Shown one piece after another: positions 45,301 through 59,000 of a stretch of DNA of 64,000 bases. The DNA is taken from positions 992,001 through 1,056,000 of the forward strand of contig KV748232.1 in assembly GCA_001692895.1 (NCBI GenBank), in the 5' to 3' direction. Position 1 is the stretch's first letter. Each line of letters starts with the position of its first letter. The notes beneath the pieces were generated by a model. It saw nothing but the letters and a program-made list of their open reading frames with translations, did no database searches and was not told the origin of the DNA. Made by a program: the position numbers and the translations under genes. This DNA comes from Cenococcum geophilum 1.58 (lineage: Eukaryota > Ascomycota > Dothideomycetes > Gloniales > Gloniaceae).

Positions 45301-47819
45301 TTATTAATGAGATACTACTTTATAGCCTATAATTTAGCAGTAGATTGCTATTAGAGGGGGCTATAGCTAAGGGTAACCACCTTATCCGGCTTAATTTTAA
45401 TCTTATAGTTATACGGTCNGTAAGGCGNAAGTATATTAGANNCTNCTTTAGAGAAGGTATCTTTAAATTTNTAGTATTAANNGGGNAGTTTCTNTTCTAC
45501 TAGCTCCTTATCTATAAGCTTACCTTTCTCTTAGGCTAGGGCTTCTTTCTCTTTAATTATTTAATTAATTTTATATAAGCTAGTTATAAAGGTAACGGTA
45601 TTAGGCTAAATTAGGTTTTAGTAGAATCCTATAGCGCTAATACAGCAGATATTAACTAGTGGAAGGTCCGTAGGTTTCTTTATAAATGTTTATTAAGCCG
45701 TATTTTGCAGTATAGGGTTTATAATCTTCCTTAGCTTATATTCCATTTTCCATAAGTTATCCTTCTAGTTTATTAATTTAGTATATTATCTAATATCCCT
45801 AGCCTTTCTTTATGGCTATATAGGGCCTAAGTTCTCTATTAGGGACTTAGCTAGGCCACTACTAACTTCCTAAGTCTCTAGTGTGGGTAGTATAACATAG
45901 GTAGTCTAGGGGCGGCGTAATATACAAATCTATTATAAATTAAGCTATATATCCTTCTTAAAAGCCTAGTCCCTACGTGTTATATTAGCCTAGTAAACGG
46001 TATTTATCTACAGCCGTATAAGGTTTTCTATTATAATACTAATCTCTTTTATAAAGGAAGGCGTTAAGGGTATAGTTTTAGGCTAGATAAGCTGCCTATT
46101 CTATACGTTAAGCTATAAGCCTAAATAGGCTAGCTATTTTCTCCTTAAGATTATATTATAGCTTCTAAGGTCCGTAATAAGGAAGGGGATATTATATTAC
46201 CTTTATTTATTAACGCGGAGGTAAATCCATAAGATAGTTATAATAGGTAGTCCTATCTATCCGTTATAACTATAAATAGGGATTAGTTTAGGCAGTTCTT
46301 TAAGGGGTATATTTAAAAAGTCAGCTAGTTTTGCAGCGCACTTTATATTAATTAAGGTAAAGGTATTTACTCCTAAGTTAGCTAAAGTAGAGGTTAAAAC
46401 TTAATATTTATTATAAAATAAAGTATAAGGGATAGTATAGCTTCTTTTACTAACTAGCCGACCTAGATTAATATATAATATATTAATCCCTTTTAACCCT
46501 AAAGAGGAGTCTTCCTTTAGGGTTCCTCTTTTTTTAGCTTTATACTATCTTTCTAAATTAATAGGACCTTATTTGTCTTTATCTTTATTAAGTAGTTCCT
46601 TATAGAGTAGCCTATTTAACTATATAAGAAGTAAGCTCCTTAATCGCTAAGGGCCTATATATAGGGGTTACTATATATAGGCTGGATATATACTAGGCCC
46701 GCGATAGGGTTAGCTACGCGGCTAGCTACTAGGTTAACTATAAAAGTTGCTAATTATACTGGGACATTATAGGCCGTACTTATAGTACTTATAGCCTAGT
46801 TTATAAGGTTTTTAGTTTTTAGCTAATTGGCACATACCTTAATTTAATAGAGGCTTTAGTTAATAGCTAGGTAATAGTTTATAAGTTCCTTTAACGTCTA
46901 TACTATAGTATAAGCTAGTAATACGGCCCGCTATAGGTCTAGGGTAAGCTTATTAAAGAGGTTTAGTAGTAGGTCTTCCTAAAAGATCTAGGCCTATCTA
47001 GCTAAGTATAGAAAGCGGGTTTAGAAGGCTAAAAAGGTCTCCGTTATTTTTATATTTAGGCTTTTATAACTAAGGCAGGCGTTCTATACTTTAAAAGGGT
47101 CTTTATAAATAGAAGATAAGTATTTAATTATTTCTTCTTTAGAGATAAAGGGGTTTACTAAGTCTTTAGTATATCGCGGGCGTAAATATATCTAGGCGTC
47201 TTCGCCAGTACGGCTAAAGACATAGGCTATTCTAGCTTAGGCGTTAGGGAAGTAGTCTATATTAACTTTAAGCTTATTCTATAATTAAAGCTTCCAATTA
47301 TTAAATATAGGGTTAGTTCTATCTATAAGTAGCAGGGGATCCGCAACCTTTACTAACCGCTTTAGTACTATATAGGCCTTAGTAGATCTACTAAGGCGCT
47401 ATAATAGGGCCTAAAGGACTATAATAAGTCTTTAGTTGTCTAATAATAACTTATTATTAGATATAGGGGTATCTCTAGCTTTAAGCAGCTCTTGCAGTCG
47501 TTTAATTTTAGTATTAGTAGCCGCAAGCTCCGCCTAGGGGGTTAAAACGTTAATTATTTCTTTATCTAAAGTATTTAAGGGTCCTATAGCTGCTTTACCT
47601 GCTACTATATTTCGTGGCATAGTGGTAGGGGTATTAGATAATTCTAAATAATTTCTTTAGGGGTTCTAATCTATGCGTATCTTATAGGTCCTTTCCTTAA
47701 GGTTCTATTCTTTTCTTTTAAGTCCTGTCCTTATAGTCCTAGTAATGTCCTATTCTATATTCTTATAGATATATTTAAGTTCCTTCTTAGGAAAAAAGAG
47801 TAGGGTAAGCTTTAGATAA
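42334..47819 (-). pseudogene. B2 internal region: gag-pol relic
   Basis: Collinear with B1 (22064-23682 joined to 31639-35550). The chromodomain lies near 42500-42720 and integrase near 43450-43620. The uninterrupted site that A1 used in B1 is at about 43905-43920. The reverse-transcriptase box is at about 44894-44935 (LNDFYTVYLDNII), and the gag knuckle region near 46590-46640. Ambiguous bases occur at 45158 and 45419-45486. All frames are broken by stops; B2 is more AT-rich than B1. Confidence 0.65.
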
Positions 47820-48046
47820 TATTAGCGACTTAGTTAATTAAGGTATAGGCATAGTAAAAGGGACGCGTAAGCCTATACGATTGGATTATCTATAAACGAG
47901 AATCTAAAGCTAAGGAAAGAAAAGGAGAAGAAGAGCAGCGCCGTTTAATATTTTATAAGATCTTTGCGTTATATAAGCGCAATATACGGCAATTTGTAGC
48001 AACTTGCCGGTGCGAAGTTCTACTAGGTTCTGTTAGTGCCGTAATA
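47820..48046 (-). repeat. B2 5' LTR, 227 bp
   Basis: TATTAGCGACTTAGTTAATT at the left and GTGCCGTAATA at the right. It is followed by A3 sequence. Confidence 0.8.
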
Positions 48047-48160
48047 GTTTATAAATAATACGCTATTAATATTACTACGCGAAATCCTTATTTCGCTAAG
48101 AATATCTCCTAAAATACTACTATAAACCTTAAATTTCTGTCTAATATAATCTTACTTAGT
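48047..48160 (-). mobile_element. A3 middle fragment (114 bp) between B2 and A2
   Basis: GTTTATAAATAATACGC... aligns with A1 about 25580-25693 (integrase region), proving that B2 and A2 sit in the same A3 copy. It ends TTAGT, the left A2 duplication (48156-48160). Confidence 0.7.
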
Positions 48161-48585
48161 TGTAACGGAACCTTATAGCAAGAACTACAATAGGTTTGTT
48201 AATGGGCTAGGTATATAGGAAATGCAAGTACAATAGTTAACAACGTAATAATAACTAGTGGAGTGGTTGCCTAACAGATTAACTCTAATTATATTTTAAG
48301 AATTACTACAAGAAAGAAACTATCTAGGTAGGGACTAAGGGTCCTTAAATACACAACCGTACTCCTAAGAAAGTTATTACTCTATCTACTCCGTCTACTC
48401 TACTCGCTCTATAATAGATCTTACAGATTATATAAATTATATAGATTACATTACGTAACTCTGCTTACTATTCCTTATTATATAGTTCCATAGGTTCTAT
48501 CCTAGACCGTGCTTATATTAACTAACTAGCTTCTTCCAACTCCTCTCTAAGTAGTTATAATATTATACTTAAAGCATCCGTAACA
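48161..48585 (-). repeat. A2 3' LTR, 425 bp
   Basis: TGTAACGGAACC...GCATCCGTAACA, followed by CCATCTCCTTCCTCT (polypurine-tract complement). Confidence 0.85.
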
Positions 48586-51500
48586 CCATCTCCTTCCTCT
48601 TTATCTTCGTCCTTAAAGATACCTAGTATCTCTAGGTTATTTACTAGAGGTATAATATCCGTCTAATTAATTTGGTTAATATTGTTACTTATAATACCTA
48701 AAGCATCCTCTCTTTCTTCTACAGCTTATCGGTCTCGTACCGTTGCTATAATATTATTTCTTAGCGAAATAATGCTATCTCTATATTCCCGTTGTGCGAA
48801 AGAGGGGTTAGTCTATATTACGTTGGCAAGTCTTTTATCTTAATAACCTTCCTCTTACTTAAAGTGCACTAAAGCAAACGTCTAATTATTTTACGATATA
48901 CGCTCTATTTCTAACGCTAAGTATACGCGTCCTATAACTTTTAGTAGTCTTTAAGTTCCCTAAGTAATCTATTATAGGGTCTTATATTTAATTTAAGGCA
49001 GAAAAACTTAAGGGTAATCTTGCCGTAGCGCTAGTGGAAGCCTATCGTCGTTCTAAAGAATCTGCTTATACTCTTAAGGCTTAGCAGTTTACCTTTATAA
49101 AAGTTTAACGTCTTTAATATGTTTATAAGAAGGTCTATTTTAAGGAGTAGAAACTTATAGAATAAGGTCTATAGGAACTAGGTAATAAAAGAACGGATTT
49201 TCCTCTAATAGAGAAGGAAACAGATCTAAGTAGTTCGGCAACTGCTCTTCTTAGGTTCCCCTTAAGTAACTTATTCTTTAGCAATCCTTTTTTATTAATA
49301 CTGCCTAACCTAATCTCTTTTAATACTCCTATACCTTTCCTATAGCGTTTTTTAAATTCTTTAGTAGCTTCTAGGTAGTCTTAGTGTAGCCTATCCACTT
49401 AACCTTATACTATATTTCGTCGTTAATGTCCTTATAATTAATAATCTTTAATACTTGCCATTTGTCTTCTTCTTATCCTCTATATATGTCTGCTTTATAG
49501 ACCAGTAACTTAATATTCCTATATACTAGCTTTAGTATTGCGATATGCTATATAGGGTAGATCTTTATTTTAGCTAGTAGGTTTAACTTAAATATAACTA
49601 GTGAAATCCTCTATGTAATTTTAAAAGGTCTTAATCTAACATAGTCTAATTTCTTACTTAATCGTCGATTCTTAAAATTTTTGTATAGTAGCTATACTTT
49701 ATCTCCCTCCTTAAGATCTGGTCCCTTAGATCTCTTAGCATTATAGTACTTTTTTATTCTTTCTTATACTTTCTTTACTAATTCTATAAGGTCTACATAA
49801 AGATTTATTAATGTTTTTATTCTCTCTTTAGCTATACTACTCATTTTTTTTACTTGCCGTAGTAATAACGATATTCTTAGCTTATACCCATAATTTGCCT
49901 TAAATAGTAATATGCCTATTTCTTCTTAAGGTGTTATATTATATACAAACTATATAACTAGTAATAGCAATACCTAATTATTCTATACATAATTAATATA
50001 GTGTCTTAGATACTACTCTAGTATCTAGTTTAATCTTTTTATTTAACCGTCTATCTGCGGATAATATACGGTAGAAGTTACTACTTAAACTCCTTACTCC
50101 GCTAAGAATACCTCCTAAAATGCTGCTATAAATCTTAGATCTCTATCTAATATAATCTTACTTAGTACTCTATATCTTATAAACACTTCTTTAACGTAGA
50201 TTTTAGCAATATCTTCCGCTGAGATTTCTTCTATATAAGCTATAAAGTATCCCCACTTTGTAAGCTTATCTACTATTATTAAAATTACATTATAATCTTA
50301 TCTGGTGATAGGGTCTTTTAACTTTAGTAACTTAATAATAAAGTCCTATAATATAACCTCCTATAATCTCTTTAGTATTTTAATAGGTTATAGCCCTCTA
50401 TATAGCTTATGCCTTATTAGTTTATTCCTTTAGTAATTTAGACATTTTTTAGTAACCCTTCTAGCTATTTTTTAAATTCCGTTAATAATATACTCCTCCT
50501 AGAGTCTTAACACTAAGCCCATAGCTCTATTATGTCCTTAAGTTAGTCCCTTATAGAAATCCTTTATAAACTGCTCTGCTATGCTTTTTAGGATATACTT
50601 TGCTTTTTAATTTTCGTATATATCCAACTGTAGATCTTCTAGCTATTCTTCTAGAATTCTTTATACCTAAAAGCTTTCTAGTGTCTCGTAGACTTTCTTT
50701 AACTTATTCTTTTAAGTTGCTATAATCTTTAGATAATTATACCTAATTAATCTATCTATGTCTTTTCGCAGTAAAGCCCCTAATGGCTTTTCCTTATTTT
50801 ATAGTTTAGCTTTACAGCTTAGAGTATCTGCCCGCGTATTATCTATACCTTTAGTATACTAAATCTTAAAATGGTATTCCGTAAGTATCTCTGCCTATTT
50901 AACCTATCTTTAGTTAAGTTCCTTTATTATTAGAAATCCTATTAAGTTTTTATAATCCGTTTTAACTATAAATAGTTTCTTTATGCCTTATAAGAATGCT
51001 CTTTATTCCTTTAAAGCTATAACTATACCTAATAACTCCTTATTATAGATGTTATAGTTTAACTTTAGTAGTGTTATCTTCCGACTATAGTATGCTACTA
51101 GGTGCCATCTATCTTAATACCTTTATATAAAGTACGCCCCTAATGCATAGTCTAATACATCTATTTTTATAACCGTCTCTAGTCCTAGTTAATAGATCTT
51201 AAGAACTAGCTCCTAGGTAAATAACTCTTTAACTTTTTTAAAAAGTTTTCTTTACTCCTCCCCCTATACCTATAGTTCTTCTTTCTTTATTAACCGTGTA
51301 AATGGCTTAATATCCTTTAACTACTGCGCTATAAACTTTCTATAGTAATTACAAAACCCTAGGAACGATCTTAACTATATAATGTTTTCTAGTTCCTACT
51401 AATTTATTATAGCCTTAATCTTCTTTAGATCTATACTAAATTAGCCTAGTTTAATAATAAATCTAACGAAATTAGTCTTCCTGGTAAAGAACTCGCATTT

Positions 51501-54500
51501 CTTAATTACTACTGGCATCTGTTCTTCTTATAGTCTCTTTAAGACCTATTTAACGTGTTCCCCGTATTCTTCCTTAGTTATTAAATAGATAATGATATTA
51601 TTAAGATATGCTATAATAAATTTATCTAAGTGTTCTCCTAATATATTGTTAATACGCTTCTAAAACGTTACTAATACGTTTATAAGCCTAAATTGTATAA
51701 CTAATAGTTTATATAGTCCTTTCTTTAACCTAAAGGCTGCCTTCCTTAATCCTAATCTAATAGTACGCCTATCTTAGATCTATCTTCGTAAAGATTTATA
51801 CGTTACCTATCCTATCTTAGATTTCGCTAATTAAGGGTAAAGGATACCTATTCTTCCTGGTAATGCTATTTAACTATCTATAGTTAATACATAGCCTTAG
51901 TTTACCATTCTTCTTTAGTACAAATAGTACTGGATAACCCGCTAATAATTGTAATGGTCTAATATATCCCTTTTATAGATTTTCCTAGACAAACTCTTTT
52001 AACGCTCTACCCTCTTCTTCGGTAAGCTTATAGATTGGAAAGAACCTTAGACTTATTCCTAGTTCTAATTCTATTTTATAGTCCTATACTATATATTCTA
52101 ACAGCTTTTTACTTTCCGGTGACTATAGTTTCTTGCCGTACTTATAGTATCTCTTTAGTATATAGCTTAGTCCTTTTTCTATTTCTTTATAGGTTGCTCC
52201 TACTTAGTACTATACTAACTTAGCTTATTATTACTTCTTATGGCGTTAAGTATCTCTAATATTGACTTAACCTGTAATCCAATTAATCCTTAGATTGTAT
52301 TCCTGTAACTAAGGCATACCTAATACTGCCTTATCCCGTCCCAATAGTAGGATATTAAAAGATATCTTAATTTATCTTCCTTTAATAGTTATCTAAATAG
52401 GTCCTATTTTAAGATTAATGATCCCTCCTCTATAGGTTATTGGATCTCCTAAAATTGTAACTAATAGGTAAAGTTGCTCCTTTTATCTATAAGGTAGTCC
52501 CATTCTCTTAACTACTACTAGTAAGATATAGTTTCGCGTTACTCTACTATCTATTAGCGCTTTAAACTGCTAATCTTACCAATTAATTTATAAATTTAGG
52601 TATTATCCTTAAATTCCTTTAAGGGTCTAAGGCTCTACTACTAGCTCCCTTTAGTCTTATAGGCCTCTACTTTTCCTAACTATTAGCTACTTAATCCTAG
52701 TGCACTTAGCTCGCTCTTTAGCCAATGCCTAGTTCGCTTTTTATTTTTAATATACCATAGATATATGTTTTCTGGGCATTTCTACTACTATTATCCGTCT
52801 AAGCATTCTTCCGTAAGGAATCTTCCTAGTTAAAGTACTAAACTTCCTTCCTCTTAGACCTCTATTAGATACCATCTATATATATATTTAGCATTCCTAT
52901 ACTATTACTTATCTATTATCTAGTACATCCTTATAAAGTATTTCCGATTCTTCTCTTTTGGATTCTTATATATTTCGCATATATTATCCACGCACGCAAT
53001 TTATAATATCGTATAGTATGCTAGGTGCTTTAGGTTAACTCTTAGCTCGTTTTTATCCCTAAGTTTAAACCTTTATTATACTAATCTAAACGTTATAACT
53101 TTATTCGCAGGTACTAAGATACGTCTTTCACTTCTCTAGTCCTCTAAACGTTCCTCTAGATCCTTTAACATTATAATTAAGGCTCCTTTAATATACGTCA
53201 TAGCCTTCTTTATAATTAGGTGGTCCTAAATAACTTTTTTATCCAACTATATATAGAAATCTTTCTATTCGTTAGTGTGTCTTTGCCTATACTACTTTTA
53301 ATATAGCTGCTAAAGTGTACACGGTCTGTCCGTAAGGAAATATCTCTTTATTACTACATTATAACAGCCTTTAGTATGTCGTTCCTTAAACCTAATAGAA
53401 ATCCCTAGATCCTCTTCTTATTCTAGTTTAGTAAGTCACTTAACTCTTAGTGTGCCTACTCTTAGCCTATTAGTAATTCTTTATACTAGTGCTCTATTCT
53501 TTATACGTCCTAATATACTAAATCTCTTATCTAGTTTCTATTCTTGCTATAAGGTAATTCTTACTCTAAATTCCTCTATAGTTTCTTTCACGTCGCGTCT
53601 TACAAGTAGATCCTTAAAGTCTCTTTACTTCTTAATCTTAGTATTAATTTTTTAATCTTTAGGCTAAACACTATATTCCCCTGGTAAGTCTTCTAGGTTT
53701 ATATATCTATCTCCTAGTTTAATTACTGCTTATACTATAGATTCTCTAATCTATAAAGAAGCCCCTTACCTCTTATTTATGGGTGTTCTAATTTATGCTC
53801 CAAATTCTTGGTCCCTTAGATTCTTTAATTCTAAGCTTGCTTCTATCTTAAGCTTAGCTCCAGCCTTAGTCTAACTAGGCTTTACTAGTGTCCTTATCTC
53901 GTCTTAAGAGTCCTAAATCTCACTTATCTCGTCTTAAAAATCTTATACTATTAGGAATTCTTATCCCGAGCTTATTTGTATATCTTTAAACTAAGCTACT
54001 ACTCTACTTTATTAGTTTCTGTCCATTATAGGTTCTTAAGCTTACCTTATCTTATCTTAAGAATTTTAGTCATCTCTTATCTTATCTTAAGAATCTTAAG
54101 CCTTTGGCCTTTTGCCTTTATTAAGTGCTAAGGTAGTTTACTATCCTACTTCTCTTACATCTTATAAAGCAATAGACATTATATCTAGTGGGGTTTTAAT
54201 CCCTACTAATATTCCTTATTCTATAATAGAATTATCCTCTACCTTTAGTATAATATCTCTAAGGTCTACTTACTCCTAGTAAGCGGCCCTTATTACCTTA
54301 TTGTTATAGAATATTTCGCCTAGGTTAAATTTATCGTCCTTAATATCTAATCTGCGAACTAGTTTATTAGTTCCTCTATATCCTATAGGTGCTGGCTCTT
54401 ATAGCTAATAGCTTGCGCCGTACTTAGCGTCCTTATAAATTTAGTATACGTTATTATAACAAAACGCAAAACTTCTAATTAAACATTCTTTTATTCCTTA

Positions 54501-55669
54501 TAGTACATTATTATCCCTTTATACGTGTATATCGTCTACTAGTCTTATACCCTTTACTATATAGTAACTCTACCTACTTTTATAGTCTCTAACGTAATGA
54601 CCCTGTTTTCTATAATTTATATAAGCTCCTTTTTTAAACTATTTCTCTTATTATGGAGTCCGCCTAAATATCTTCTGCTATTAAGATCCCTAATTCGGCC
54701 TCTGCTCCTTAGACCTTTAATTACTTAATCCTTATCCTTTAGGTTTCTATAGTTTGCTCTATTTTTTATAGGCTTCTTTAGTACTACTTAGGTCTATTAG
54801 CTCTGCGCTATACTATAGTTTCTAACTTAGCTTTTGTTGTTGTGTACTCTACGCCTTATATAACTATAGAACTCTATTCTAGCCTTTCTTAGCCTATTCC
54901 CTTTAGTAGATCTAATTGTTAATCTTAATTGCTTAATCTATTAGTTCCCTTAGGGTGTCCGCATCTTCTATTAGGATAATTACGTCCTGGACTTTAGCCT
55001 TAAGTCCCTATTTATACTGTGCTATAAGCGCCCTGTTATTCCACTTTACTTATATTGCTAGTGTTTAGAACTATATTATATACTTAATTGCTAAAGTTCG
55101 TTATATAAGGTTTTGGAGTTTTCTTTCCACTATAGTTGTTTCTTCTAGGTCTTTAAATATCTGCGTAAGTTATTCTACGAATCCTTTCTAACTTAAGAAT
55201 ATAAACCGCACGTTTTAGTTAGTAGTCGTTATTCCGTTTGCCTGTATCTCTATAAGGTAAGGTTTAAACTACTTAAGTGCTTTTTCTAATAAGAATAGTC
55301 CTGCGTAGGCTATCCAATCTATAGGTATAGGTAACTTTACTCCCTCCTATAAGACCTTAAAGTGTATCTGTATAAGGAATCCTTTAAGCTTTAACCTCTC
55401 TCCTATAAATCTCTTAATTAATAGTAGCTTAATCTTTACTGCTCCTATCCCGTTAAGTCTTTCTTCTAATACTGTATTATTAGCTATTAGCTAGTTAACT
55501 ATTTCCTATAGCTGTCTAACCGTCATAGGTTGCTATAAGTTAGTATCCGCTATACTGGTATTACCTCCTGTCCCTAAAGTAGTTGCTGCCGTTAATGGCG
55601 TTATAGTAGCTGCTTTTAGTGGCATATTGTTTAACTTCTTATATTAATACTATAATTGGGTAGTAATTG
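48586..55669 (-). pseudogene. A2 gag-pol relic
   Basis: Minus-strand remains of gag, protease, reverse transcriptase, RNase H, integrase and chromodomain in the same order and spacing as A1. Open plus-strand stretches at 52035-52223 and 53452-53655 are antisense to it and carry no domain. Confidence 0.65.
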
Positions 55670-56094
55670 TATAACGGAACCTTATAGTAAGAACTACAAT
55701 AGGTTCGTTAATAGGCTAGGTGTATAGGAAATGTAAGTATAATAGTTAACAACGTAATAATAACTAGTGGAGTAGTTGCCTAATAGATTAACTCTAATTA
55801 TATTCTAAGAATTACTATAAGAAAGGAACTATCTAGGTAGGGACTAAGGGTCCTTAAATACACAACCGTACTCCTAAGAAAGTTGTTACTCTATCTGCTC
55901 CGTCTGCTCTACTCGCTCTATAATAGATCTTACAGATTATATAGATTACACAGATTATATTACGTAACTCTGCTTACTATTCCTCGTTATATAGTTCTAC
56001 GGGTTTTATCCTAGACCGTGCTTATATTAACCAACTAGCTTCTTCTAACTCCTCTCCAAGTAGTCATAACATTGTACTTAAAGCGTCCGTAATA
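55670..56094 (-). repeat. A2 5' LTR, 425 bp
   Basis: TATAACGGAACC...GCGTCCGTAATA, followed directly by TTAGT and A3 sequence. Confidence 0.85.
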
Positions 56095-59000
56095 TTAGTG
56101 CTCCGTATCTTATAAACACTTCGTTATTATAGATTCTAGTAATATCCTCCGCTGAGATTTTTTCTATATATACTATAAAGTAGCCCTACTTAGTTAACTT
56201 GTCCACTATTACTAAGATCGCGTTATAGTCCTATCTAGTAATAGGATTTCTTAATTTTAGTAGTTATATAATAGGTTATAGCCTTCTATACAGCTTATAC
56301 CTTATTAGTTTATTTCTTTTTAAAAATAATCTAGATATTTCTTTATAAATTATCTTACTAAGCCCTAGATTCCTTAAATAATATACTTTTCCTAAAGTCC
56401 CAATACTAAGCCTATAGCTCTATTATGTCCTTATATTAATCCCTTATAAAAATCCTTAATAAATTCTTTTATAATACTCCTTAGTATATATATTACTTCT
56501 TAGTTCTTATACTACTCTAAGTCTAAATCCTTATTTTATACTTCTTAGATCTTTTATAACTATATACTCTTTAGTATTCTATAGGCCTATTCTTCCTAAG
56601 TCGCTATAATTTTTAGATAGTTATATTTAATTAATCTAATTTTATCTTTTTGAAATATAGCCCCTAATGGCTTTTTATTATTTTATAGCTTTGCTTTTCT
56701 ACTTAACGCGTCTACTTTTACGTTTTTAGTACCCTCAGTATACTAAATCTTAAAATAGTATTCTTTAAGTATCTCTGCCTATCTAGCCTATCTATAATTA
56801 AGTTCTTTTATTATTAGGAACCCTATTAGGTTCCTATAGTCCATTTTAACTATAAATAATTTCTTTATACCTTATAAGAATGCTTTCTATTTCTTTAGTA
56901 CTATAACTATACCTAATAACTCCTTATTATAGATATTATAGTTTAACTCTAGTAGTGCTATCTTCCGACTATAGTATGCTACTAGGTGTTATATATTTCT
57001 ATACTTTTATAGTAAGTATACTTTTAATATAAAGTCTAATGCATCTATTTCTATAACTGTTTTTAATCCTAGTTAGTAAATCTTAAGAATTAGTTCCTAG
57101 GTAAACAACTCTTTGAGTTTCTTAAATAATTCTTTTTACTTATTTCCTTATACCTATAATTCCTCTTTCTTTATAAGCCTTATAAAGGGTTTAATATTCT
57201 TTAACTATTATACTATAAACCTTTTATAGTAGTTATAAAACCCTAGGAATAACCTTAACTATATTATATTCTCTAGTTCTTACTAACTTACTATAGATTT
57301 AATTTTCTTCAAGTCTATACTAATATAACCTAGTTTAACAATAAAATTAATAAAATCGGTCGTCCTTATAAAGAACTTATATTTTTTAATCGCTACTAGT
57401 ATCTATTCCTTTTATAGCCTCTTTAAGACCTATTTAACGTGTTTTCTATATTCTCCCTTAGTTATTAAGTAGATATTATTATTATTAAGGTATATTATAA
57501 TAAGCTTATTAAAGTGTTCTCTTAATACACTATTAATTCTTTTTTAGAATATTAATAGTATGTTTATAAGTCCGAATTATATAACTAATAGTTTATATAG
57601 TCCTTCTTTTAGTCTAAAGGCTACCTTTTATTTATTACCTTCCTTACTTCTAATTTAATAGTACGCCTATCTTAGATCTATCTTTATAAAGATTTTTATA
57701 TTGCCTATTTAGTCCTAGATTTTACTAATTAAGGGTAAAGGATATCTATCCTTTCTAGTAATGCTGTTTAACTATTTATAGTTAATATATAGCCTAAGCC
57801 TTCTATTTTTCTTTGGTATAAATAATACTAGATAATCTACTAATAACTATAATGGTCTAATATATCCCTTTTATAAGTTTTCCTAGATAAATTCTTTAAG
57901 TACTCTTAACTCTTCTTTAGTTAGCTTATAAATTAGAAAGAACTTTAGACTTATTTTTAGTTTTAACTTTATCTTATAGTTCTATAATATATACTCTAAT
58001 ATCTTTTTACTTTCTAGGCTCTATAACTTTCTACTATACTTATAGTATTTCTTTAATATATAACCTAACCCTTTCTTAGTTTCTTTATATATCGCTCTAA
58101 CTTAGTACTATATTGACTTAGTTGCTATATATTTTTTTATATTATTAAGTATCTTTAATATTAACCTAACCTATAACCCAATTAATCTTTAGATTATATT
58201 CTTGTAACTAAGGTATCTTTAAAACTATCTTATCTCGTCTTAATAGTAAGATATTAAAAGATAATATAATTAGTCTTCCTTTAATAGTTATCTAAATAGG
58301 TCCTATTTTAAGATTAATAATGCTTTCTTTATAGGCTATTAGATCTCCTAAAATTATAACTAATAAATAAGGATACTCTTTCTATTTATAAGGTAGCCCT
58401 ATTTTTTTTAACTACTACTAGTGAAATATGGTTTCTTATTACTCTACTATCTATTAGTGCCTTAAACTGCTAATCTTACTAATTAACTTATAAATTTAGG
58501 TATTGTCCTTAAATTTCTTTAAAGGTCTACTCTAGCTTCCTCTAGTCTTATAGACCTTAACTTTTCCTAACTATTAGCTGCTTAATCCTATTATACTTAG
58601 CTTTTTTTTTTTTTAGCTAATACCTAGTTCGCTTCTTATCCTTAATATATTATAGATAAATATTTTCTAAACATTTCTACTACTATTGTCCATCTAAGCA
58701 TTCTTCTATAAGAAATCTTTTTAGTTAAAGTATTAAGTTATCTAACTCCTAAAATTCTACTATATGCCAGCTATATATATACTTAGTATTTCTATACTAT
58801 TGCTTATCTAGCGCCTAATATATTTTTATTAAATATTTCTAATTCTTTTCCTTTAAAAATTTGCGTATAATATGCTAGATGTCTTAGGTTAACTCTTAGC
58901 TTATCTTTACTCTTAAGTTTAAACCTATAAGAGTATATATATTAGATCCCGCCGCGCTTGCGAATAAGTTCGCAAGCACTCCGTATCTTTTTGGCCGAAT

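Larger units (their letters stand above)
21780..48046 (-). mobile_element. B2: family B chromovirus, minus strand, carrying B1 and C
   Basis: The 3' LTR is 21780-21836 plus 35783-35952 (57 + 170 = 227 bp), split by B1. The polypurine tract is split by C. The internal region is 42334-47819 and the 5' LTR is 47820-48046 (227 bp). Without insertions it is about 5,951 bp. It is inserted in A3: the left flank is GTCTATCTATCTATCTA and the right flank GTTTATAAATAATA, which is A-family sequence. The target duplication is blurred by a TCTA microsatellite. Confidence 0.8.
48161..56094 (-). mobile_element. A2: complete family A chromovirus, 7,934 bp, minus strand
   Basis: LTRs 48161-48585 and 55670-56094, both 425 bp. 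Perfect target duplication TTAGT at 48156-48160 and 56095-56099. It is collinear with A1: chromodomain about 49330-49450, integrase about 50120-50330, RNase H about 50800-51000, reverse-transcriptase box near 51590-51625, gag knuckle near 54585-54640. It is more AT-shifted than A1 and all frames are broken. It is inserted in A3. Confidence 0.88.

Noticed and set aside
52035-52223. 62-codon plus-strand open frame rich in Leu and Tyr
   Set aside because: It is antisense to A2 pol, and its composition only reflects TA-rich sequence.
53452-53655. 67-codon plus-strand open frame with hydrophobic runs
   Set aside because: It is antisense to the A2 gag/protease region. The apparent membrane segments come from TTA/CTA codons in RIP-affected DNA.
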